A DNA stretch of 24,320 nt from contig WELA01006993.1 of NCBI GenBank assembly GCA_009602735.1, forward strand, positions 134,436-158,755, written 5' to 3'. The notes beneath the pieces were generated by a model, which saw only the letters and a program-made list of their open reading frames with translations, was not told the origin of the DNA and searched no databases. The stretch is from Mesotaenium endlicherianum (Eukaryota; Streptophyta; Zygnematophyceae; Zygnematales; Mesotaeniaceae). The stretch's first letter is position 1. Every line of letters begins with the position of its first letter. Made by a program: the position numbers and the translations under genes. Shown here piece after piece: positions 17,759 to 24,320 of this stretch.

Positions 17759-19106
17759 ATGGTCGTTTCTACCTAGATTCGATTTAGATCAGTTAAGCCT
17801 TTGTACTCTCGTGGGAAAGTACATTGTACACAAAGGAAGTACATTCTTACCAACCTGTCGATATTTCTTGCCCTCATTGGTTAGATGCTATGACCTGGGC
17901 TTTCATGCTAGTAATCTCCAGAAGTATCTACGGCAGCTTAGCCAATCTCGAATATTCTTAAATGTAAACTTATTCTTTCTCTACTGACTCAATCAGTCTG
18001 GAGCTCCTTGCTGCTCCTTCATACCTATGTATTTTGATGTCCTACATTTGATATTTGATTGGAGTCAAACAGCTCGCTTGTGCCTGACTCTCACGTACAC
18101 TCTTCTTTACATGTTTGGTAATGTGTCTGTCTGGTGGACTTTTGTCGATTACAAGGCTGTATGGCTTTTTATTATGTCTTGCAATTTAGGTTCTTTCAAC
18201 TGGTTGTGAAGAGCCAACGAATCGTCCATTTGTTATGATATACTTTCTGGCTTCGTTATTGTTCTCCTATTGTCAATCACATGTGATCGAGGACTAAGGG
18301 GTTGTAAATTTTTTTGTGTAAATTGGTGACTATCAGAAACAGATAGAAATTTAACCCTTAATTTTTGGGGTCTTCAACCCTTGGCGTGACAATGCATGTC
18401 TGATTAAGAAGTGGTAGGAGCTTCTCAGTGCTTGTGCATCTGCCCGTTCCACCTTTTTCCAATAAAGTTAGCCAAGCAGAATTCATTGGTAGAAGGAAGT
18501 AAGAAAGTTGCTCAAGAACAACTTGCAAGCAGCTGCATTTGTAAACTAAGGTCTGCGCTTCCATGCGCTGCAATATGAAGTATATATTCTAGCAAAAGTA
18601 TTCTGTTGATTAAATTTGCTATTTGATGCCTGTGCATATCTTTTCTTCATTTCCAAAGACAGGTAGTGCAAAGTGATGTGCATTACGTCAAAAGAAAACA
18701 AGTACATCCTGAAAGACTTGTTTGGCCAGAGAAGGGGGCTGGTAGGAATAGAATCACCTCCAAGCTAAACAATCCTACATATTTGTTGGAGGTCCAACAT
18801 TTCCAAAAGCCGCAGCACTGAAATGTCGTGGACAGTGCCCTTGAAATGCGTAATGCTCGTTTCAACCCTCAATGACTTCAATCTCAGAAGTCTCATAGAC
18901 ACTAACCCAGCCCGCCCCTTATCCAGCAAACGTGTATCTCACTTGCACTGCCTATATTTATCACGTCCTGTACAGAAAGTGCTAACTGTCAGCCGCAACA
19001 GCTCAGACTACCTGAGGGGCCAATTAGGCCCCGCACAACACATCAACCAAAGACGCACAGAGGGCATCAGCCAAGGACCCCCGCACAGGAACTGCCACCT
19101 GTCTGG
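17759..19106. other. Spacer between ATPD and the S41 peptidase gene (convergent)
   Basis: ATPD reads in from the left and the peptidase gene from the right, so this holds both 3' ends. The first part is T-rich and suits a 3' UTR; no AATAAA near ATPD is convincing. Short ORFs at 18358-18573 (minus) and 18823-19110 (plus) lack family motifs and are probably chance. Confidence 0.6.
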
Positions 19107-19314
19107 CTAGTACGTACCCGACGCCCACAGTCTCTTATCCTCTGGAGGCGGCCACCTGTAGGGCATGCGTGCAGATTCAGAGCCGCTGGCCCCCCGCCTC
19201 CGCTCCTCGTCGGCTCGAGCATCCGTCACGGCATCCATGGCCTTCAGGATGCATGCATCTGAGCTGTTGGCCCGCGGGTGGTCCGTGCAAAAAGAGTCCG
19301 GCAGCAGCCCCCCA
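19107..19314 (-). CDS. S41 peptidase last exon
   Basis: Starts after CTCGGCAG; the first base completes the Asn codon, giving NGGLLPDSFCTDHPR, then SSDACILKAMDAV, and a variable charged tail ending at TAG 19109-19107. The tail after about residue 30 could be partly wrong if another intron removes it. Confidence 0.85.
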
Positions 19315-22300
19315 CTGCCGAGACACCCATTCAACCATGGCATGCAAAGCGTATAAGCTGCTGCTATCAACTCCCTGAGAGACAGAGAGAGAAGAAGAGT
19401 TGCCCTGGCAATAGTGTAGAACGCCCCAAAAAAGCGACGGCTCTAAACAACCATGCGTAGCGGAGACTCTAGCATAGGCACTCCTCCCACGAGACCTATC
19501 TACCTTAGACAGGAGTAGATGCAAGGAGAAGCCAGAGAGCTAATCGGAGGTGCAGGAGAAAATGGTCAGATTTGATAGTTGAACTGAGCAGTCGAGCTGA
19601 CCCGTCGGACTGAACAGTCAAACCAAGCAGTCGGACTGAATAGTCAAATTGAGCAGCCTGACAGAGCAGTTGGACATGAAGGCGACGCTGTCCCGCCGGT
19701 TGCTGCTCACTGCTCGCAGCACGAGTGAGGGCAGGCGTGAGAGACGGGCTAAGAACATGTTCAAAAAAAAAAACTCATGCGGCGTACTTTAGAGTGATGT
19801 CGTAGCGGCCAGGTGTCAAGTACTTGGCCACCGTGAGCTTCAGGCCGCTGCCGTCGTCCATCGGAAAGTAATACTGCATGCGCACACGCCACCACAAACA
19901 GCCGCACGAGACGCGAAAGTACCTGTCAATATGTGAGGTATGCTGTCACATCGTAGCTGTCTACCCTAGTATGCGTCCACTCGGATAGCCACCATGTTAA
20001 AAAGAAAGTACGGAACAGTGTGACAGCAGGTGCGCATGTGGGGGGGTATGTGCATGCAAAATAGGGGAATGTATTTAACACTAATCTCTGGATGCACTTC
20101 ATCAAGCCTTAAGGACCTCACACACCAGTGCTTGCCAACCGTCTCGCAGGGCGGCCAGCCCGCTCTCAGAAAGCCAGTGGCCCTCGAACAAGTTTCCATC
20201 GTCTCCGAGTGAGCGCGCCTTTGAGCATCCCTCTCAGGCTCTTCTTACGAGGGAGGACACGAACCTTCGCAGCCGCAACAAGCCCAAGCACGATGGCTCT
20301 CCAGAGTGCCCCAGAGAGAGCATCGATACTCAACACTCAAAGCACTCGGCTATACTCCTGATCCGTTCTTTTTGGAGGAGGGAGAGGAAGGAGAGGAGGG
20401 GTGGCGGGAGGGAGGGGGTGGGAGAGGTGTCAGCACGCAGGAGCAGCATGTGTGAGCAAAATGCATGCCCACACGCGGCCAGCAAGGCCCCATTCACAGG
20501 CGGGACTGTAGTGGAGCATTTTGTGCCCGAGGGAGGAAACACAGTCTGGCCTTCTTGTCTCCAGTAGCTTCGAAGGTCCAGGGGGTGGAGGGTGGNGGGG
20601 AAGGGAGCGAAACTGGCATGGAGGATACGCCTGTCGCATTCTCAGATGGACTGCTGCTCTGGAACTGATAGAGGGGGGGGTGCAGAATCCGACCGGCGCT
20701 TGGAAGAGGTTGAGTGAATGCTGACTGACCTGCACGACGCCTTTGCCAAATGTACGCTCGCCAATGACTGTGGCCCTTCCGTTGTCCCTCAGTGCACCGG
20801 TCAGTACCTGCGTGACACCTGGCAGACCTATCAGCCACTTGTGCAGTCGCACCACATGGCGGTGCGAAGTTTGGATTGCAAAATATGCCAAGTGTCATCA
20901 AGAACGAGGGCAAGTTACATGTCATCCCAGCAAGTCATCTGTACACGTACACGTACAAGAGACACACGCACACACACACACCCAGTACATGTGTGTGAGT
21001 CTGTGTACTGACTGTGTTCACACTTCCTGAAGCATCATTAGGGAGCTAATGGTGACAGGTGCCAACACGATAGGGGTCTGCCTGGATCCACTAAGCCATG
21101 TGAGCTCTCAACAGTCTCCCCCCCTCCACAAAAAAGAACAGGGTCGTGTTGCTCATGCTCACATAAGAGCGGACATGGCTCCTACCCAACACCCCCTTTC
21201 TTATAACCCATCTCCGAGTTGACTTCAAATTGAACGCTGGCAAGCTATGGCCGCCGCACACACCCACACGGAGGTCGTGCCTTCAGGATAGCATGAATGC
21301 GGAGAGGACGACAAGTACTCCCCCTCAGGAACCTCCCCGTAGGGAGAAAGGAAACACAAAACGGACATCTTATAAGAAAGAGATGATGGCGTGCAGATGC
21401 ACTCGAATGCGGCGCAACTGAGCGGAGCCGACCTCGGACGCGCTGGCGCTGCTGCGGTTGGTGATGACGACAAGTGGCGCGTGCGTGAGGGCCCCGGGAT
21501 GCTTCCCAAATATGTTCACCTGCGCGCACAAGGAAGGAGAAAAAAACCACTAGGGTAGTTAGCGCCACAAGCAGAGCAGGCGTTTCACAAAGTCAGCACT
21601 CCATCCAGTCAAAAGTCCCACTCTGGTGAGCTTCAAACCCTCCTCCCCTACTCGCATTCTCCTGCGGTTCCCAGATTCGACACTCGCCGTCACTTCAACT
21701 CCAATCATAACTCAACCTCTGGCATTGCCCCATAATGCCAATCTGCCTCTCCCCCCTTTGTCGATCCTTCCCCTACTACCGCCACTCCAGCAGCCGCCTC
21801 CAGCACCGGAATCGAGTGATGGTCACAGCCCCTGCTGCCCCCCCCCCGGCTTCCCCGACCCTCAGGACTCCCTTAACTCATCCCTTCCTTGCGTTCCCCC
21901 ATCCTTCTTCCCCCTCCCGTCCCCCCCTCTTACCCCCCCCATCGAAGGTGGTGCTCTCGAAGGCACCCGGGTCTCCACGCGCGCAAGAGGAGGAGGTTGT
22001 CGGTTGACATCAGCAAGCGCTGCAGGAGTAGGGGAGGGGTGCCAGCTGCTGCGGACGTGCACAACAAAGGAGAAGAGCCAAGCCCAGCCCGTCACGATTG
22101 AGTTGACTTCTTGTGGTCGTGACTGGAGGAGGTTGACCCAATTGACTAAGGGGGGCGGCGGGAGCCTTACAGGTAGGCGGCCGACTTGGTATACGGCATC
22201 CTCGATGTCTGCAGACGCGCTCATGCCTGCGCTCGTGCTCGAGATGGCGGAGGGCGAGGAGGAGGAGGAGGAGGAGCGCACAGTCTCTGCCACGTCGCAG

Positions 22301-22494
22301 TGCGGGCAATCCAGCCACAGCGCCTGCGCAGCAACTAGTGCGTAAGTCAGCACTCACTGGTGCTTAGAGTGTTGCTAGACGCCATTGCAACTGCAACCAG
22401 CTACGCCCTTAGACGTTCAGGAGAACTCGTGCATGCACTTATCTGCCATGTGCGTGCGCTCGTATAAAGGAAAGACAAAGGTAGAGGGAAAAAG

Positions 22495-22562
<68 letters not shown>

Positions 22563-22563
22563 N

Positions 22564-22600
<37 letters not shown>

Positions 22601-23377
22601 GAGTGGAAGAGGAGAGAAGGAGACGGGTATAGCGAGAGACAGCGGAAGCGGGAGAGAGGGACACAAAAGAAGGAAGGAAGATAAGCGGCAGAGACGAAGG
22701 GAGGGAGGGAAAACAGGTGAGATATGCTTACAGCCATGGCTATGGCCTCTTCAAAGACGCCGCCAGGGTTGTTCCTCAGGTCCAGAACTGACCAACCCCG
22801 CCCCGCGAGAACGGAAGACAAGGTTCCAGCTTAAGGGAGGGAGCGCAAGCGAAAGAAGGGGAGAGAGCGGGCAGATGAGGCAACGGGTGAGACAACTAAA
22901 ACTAATGCAAGTGCCCAAGCAGAACACGACATGCTCATGCTGCTCGCGGACACACACACACACACACTCTCACACAGAATACACCACAGAGCACATGAGA
23001 GAGCGCGTGACAGAGCACAATAGCAGAGACATTGACAGCGCCCGGGCGTGTGGGGAGGCATGTGAACGAGATCAAATTGCATCCATCGGCGCTGACAGAG
23101 CATGCAGCATATAGCTGGGGCATGTGTGCGCAGAGCAGGTGTGCGGCCGAGATTAACTGTATCCGTCGACGCCCAGAGCCTCGCCCTCACGAATGGCGGC
23201 GGCCATGTCCTTGGTGCCCTGGTGCGTGAAGTAGTGCAGCCGGAGGTACTCCACCAGGCGCCCGTCGGGGCCGCTGACGAGCCGCATGCGGACAGGTGGC
23301 AGCGGCAGAGCGCGCCGCTCCAGCGTCACCACGCGCGGGGGCGAGGCCGGCGAGGGGCCCGCCACCATGATATCCAC
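19107..23377 (-). CDS. S41A carboxyl-terminal processing peptidase (CtpA-like), 3' seven exons
   Basis: Serine protease of the tail-specific/C-terminal processing family; in plants its best-known member matures photosystem II D1 in the thylakoid lumen. Exons, in reading order: 23377-23158, 22787-22732, 22323-22171, 21519-21433, 20807-20730, 19873-19788, 19314-19107. All borders are AG/GT, phases agree throughout, and the sum is 888 nt (295 residues plus stop). Landmarks: end of a PDZ domain (RVVTLERRALPLPPVRMRLV); YLRLHYFTHQGTKDMA; DGYILDLRNNPGG created across the first splice; AMAALWLDCPHCDV across the second; nucleophile Ser in NRSSASASE; general-base Lys in GERTFGKGVVQ, 25 residues after that Ser as in D1 protease; YFPMDDGSGLKLTVAKYLTP; then GGLLPDSFCTDHPR. 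The N-terminal targeting and most of the PDZ domain are absent from what I can see, so I cannot say which plant CtpA paralogue this is. Introns are 370-856 nt and full of simple repeats. Confidence 0.93.
19608..19659. repeat. 26-bp degenerate tandem repeat in the last peptidase intron
   Basis: GACTGAACAGTCAAACCAAG-type unit at 19608 and 19634, about 80% alike, within a longer run (19566-19680) of CTGAGCAGTC/GAGCAGTT words. Confidence 0.75.
19788..19873 (-). CDS. S41 peptidase exon: DDGSGLKLTVAKY
   Basis: 28 codons plus two bases: YYFPMDDGSGLKLTVAKYLT, then PGRYDITL. Acceptor GCATGCAG. Donor GTACGC follows CTCTAAA and leaves AA, completed to an Asn codon by the last exon. Confidence 0.9.
20730..20807 (-). 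CDS. S41 peptidase exon with the catalytic lysine
   Basis: 26 codons, VLTGALRDNGRATVIGERTF followed by GKGVVQ. The Lys of FGKG pairs with the serine of the preceding exon. Acceptor CACGCAG, donor GTCAGT. Confidence 0.95.
20957..20983. repeat. (CA)n microsatellite in a peptidase intron
   Basis: Alternating CA tract preceded by GTACACGTACACGTACA. Lies in the intron between exons 21433-21519 and 20730-20807. Confidence 0.85.
21433..21519 (-). CDS. S41 peptidase exon with the catalytic serine
   Basis: 29 codons, VNIFGKHPGALTHAPLVVIT followed by NRSSASASE. The Ser in SA-S-ASE is the nucleophile by position. Acceptor GCGCGCAG is good; donor GAG|GTCGGC is weak but the splice is forced by the next exon. 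Confidence 0.92.
22171..22323 (-). CDS. S41 peptidase exon: ALWLDCPHCDV plus Ser-rich insert
   Basis: 51 codons, acceptor GCTGCGCAG, donor GTAAGG. Begins ALWLDCPHCDVAETVR, then a Ser-rich stretch (about 20 residues) made by a short GAG/TCC repeat, then DIEDAVYQVGRLP. The Ser-rich part is probably a disordered loop. Confidence 0.85.
22498..22597. repeat. Long (GA)n microsatellite with an unresolved base
   Basis: About 50 GA units with a single N at 22563, in the intron between peptidase exons 22732-22787 and 22171-22323. Its frames (Arg/Glu or Leu/Ser runs) are not genes. Confidence 0.97.
22732..22787 (-). CDS. S41 peptidase exon: LDLRNNPGG motif
   Basis: A 56-nt exon with acceptor TTGGTCAG and donor GTAAGC. 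Encodes LDLRNNPGGVFEEAIAMA, the family's conserved core strand and Gly-Gly turn. Confidence 0.95.
22951..22971. repeat. (CA)n microsatellite
   Basis: CA tract in the intron between the first two visible peptidase exons. Confidence 0.85.
23158..23377 (-). CDS. S41 peptidase exon: PDZ end and start of protease core
   Basis: Starts at VDIMVAGPSP after acceptor GCGTGCCAG and ends one base into the Ile codon of DGYI, before donor GTTAAT. Contains VTLERRALPLPPV, the PDZ-to-protease junction of CtpA proteins, and YLRLHYFTHQGT. Confidence 0.92.
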
Positions 23378-23895
23378 CTGGCACGCATGCAAGCATCACG
23401 CGAGGTACCGTACAAGCTTTATTCGGGCGTCAGCCGTGAGCGGCCAGGTGGGGCCACGCTTGACCGTGTCGGCGTATGCGATTGCACGAGAGGAGGAGAA
23501 AGGAGGAGCAGAAGAAGAGAAGTCAGGAGAAGAGGAGAGGAGAAGAAGAGAGGGAGCGTACGTTCCAATGGGAGCGCTACGGGTGTCTTAGCGTGTCATC
23601 CCATGCAGTGCCATGAATTTGCGTGCACGTGTAGCATTGTCTGCAACACGCGCATGAGGTCAGCAGGGGGCCGTTGGCGGCTGAGCAGGCAAGCAGCTCT
23701 ATGGAAAATTTGGACCAGGCAGGGGGAGTCGGCGGGGCTGCCAGAAAAGGGTGCTGGTGTGAACAGGAGAGGGATACAAGCTCAGGCAGGCACACGCACG
23801 CAAGCTGCTCCGCTCCTTTGGAGTGCGGGGCTGATCTGGTCTCACATGCCTGTTGCCTCCCCGCTCTCTCTCCCCCTCTTTACCCAATCCTACAG

Positions 23896-24003
23896 CAAAA
23901 AATCCCAACTGGAGGCTGTTACTTGTTCTTTCAGAACATTTGGGCTCTTTCGTTACCCTACTTTTGGTGTGTGGAATTTGACATGTACGACACAGCTCCG
24001 CAG
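23896..24003 (+). CDS. Candidate exon of an unidentified plus-strand gene
   Basis: A 30-nt pyrimidine-rich tract and CCTACAG end at 23895; CAG|GTACGC closes at 24003. The 36 codons in between are open, phase 0 to 0, and encode an aromatic-rich segment (YLFFQNIWALSLPYFW, then CVEFDMYDTAPQ). It is AT-richer and much less repetitive than the DNA around it. I do not recognise the family. It lies 5' of the visible peptidase exons but on the opposite strand, so it would be antisense to the peptidase gene if that gene's 5' exons lie beyond the window. Confidence 0.4.
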
Positions 24004-24084
24004 GTACGCATGCATGCACGTGACTTCCCATACAGTCCGTCACACCCCGTACTCTCACACACCTGCGTGTGGGTGTGCGCACGT

Positions 24085-24110
24085 GCGCGCGCGTGTGTGT
24101 GTGTGTGTGT
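24085..24110. repeat. (CG)n/(GT)n microsatellite
   Basis: GCGCGCGTGTGT tract, purine-pyrimidine alternating. Confidence 0.9.
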
Positions 24111-24256
24111 GATGTTTCGCAGTGCATGCGTGCGTATGCAACCAGTCAAATGAAGGGCAGTTTGTGTGGATGACATGAGGCACACAGAAAACAATAGAGT
24201 GCGCAATTCTACCCACGCCAACTGCGGCACGTGCAAGCGCATGCTCGTGCCCACAC

Positions 24257-24282
24257 AAGCACACACACACACACACACACAC
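24257..24282. repeat. (CA)n microsatellite
   Basis: CA tract close to the right end of the window. Confidence 0.9.
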
Positions 24283-24320
24283 GAGACAGAGCAGATGAAT
24301 ACAAGTAGGGGCCGAGGGGG

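Larger units (their letters stand above)
23378..24320. other. Right end: no peptidase 5' exons found
   Basis: Minus-strand frames were searched for the PDZ and N-terminal motifs of CtpA proteins and none was seen. Apart from the plus-strand exon candidate at 23896-24003, it holds purine-rich simple sequence (23485-23560) and dinucleotide repeats. Either the upstream intron is long or the contig ends within the gene. Confidence 0.55.

Noticed and set aside
19165-19378. Plus-strand ORFs at 19165-19378
   Set aside because: Antisense shadows of the last peptidase exon.
22385-22684. Arg/Glu-rich ORF and its Leu/Ser-rich reverse
   Set aside because: Direct translation of the (GA)n microsatellite.
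23102-24112. 336-codon plus-strand ORF at the right end
   Set aside because: It runs antisense through a well-supported peptidase exon and then through purine-rich simple sequence; composition is not protein-like.
1-24320. tRNA, rRNA or CRISPR array
   Set aside because: No cloverleaf with conserved T-loop, no rRNA core sequence and no regularly spaced identical repeats with unique spacers were seen; the 12-bp array has no spacers.

Overview
This is a nuclear fragment from a green-lineage (plant-type) eukaryote. It has intron-containing genes, a nucleus-encoded plastid ATP synthase delta subunit with a transit peptide, a TSO1/CPP-type transcription factor and a plant-type chromodomain Ty3/gypsy retrotransposon primed by initiator tRNA-Met. 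The dense microsatellites and patchy base composition would suit a streptophyte alga with a repeat-rich genome, but the species cannot be fixed from the sequence. The first 15 bases are all G, and single N bases stand at 20596 and 22563, so the window looks like a whole draft contig.

Layout. 1-4689: very GC-rich, microsatellite-rich DNA carrying the 3' part of a plus-strand gene whose C-terminal motif (SPGTxALMCDEQDT followed by AEQERLV) identifies it as a CPP/TCX (TSO1-like) protein; the Cys-rich DNA-binding domains are not in the window. 4690-7014: AT-richer intergenic DNA with small tandem repeats and weak ORFs. 7015-13694: a complete, young Ty3/gypsy chromovirus on the plus strand: two 503-bp LTRs differing at 6 positions, 5-bp target duplication ACATG, PBS, separate gag and pol ORFs joined by a canonical -1 frameshift signal, a chromodomain at the end of pol, and a polypurine tract. 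13700-17008: AT-rich DNA with no recognisable gene. 17009-17758: single-exon gene for the chloroplast ATP synthase delta subunit. 17759-19106: no gene seen. 19107-23377: seven 3' exons (888 nt in all) of a minus-strand gene for an S41A carboxyl-terminal processing peptidase, with the catalytic Ser and Lys on two separate exons; its 5' exons are not seen. 23378-24320: microsatellite-rich DNA with one attractive plus-strand exon candidate (23896-24003) of unknown identity.

The three host genes do not form a functional unit. ATPD and the S41 peptidase may both act in plastids (targeting of the latter cannot be seen here), while the CPP protein would act in the nucleus. The retrotransposon is the most complete system in the window. 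Its new-looking points are the -1 slippery site with a hairpin around the gag stop codon, a 12-13 bp hairpin near the end of U5, and three 43-bp repeats before the polypurine tract. I found no CRISPR array, tRNA, rRNA or clearly undescribed multi-gene system.
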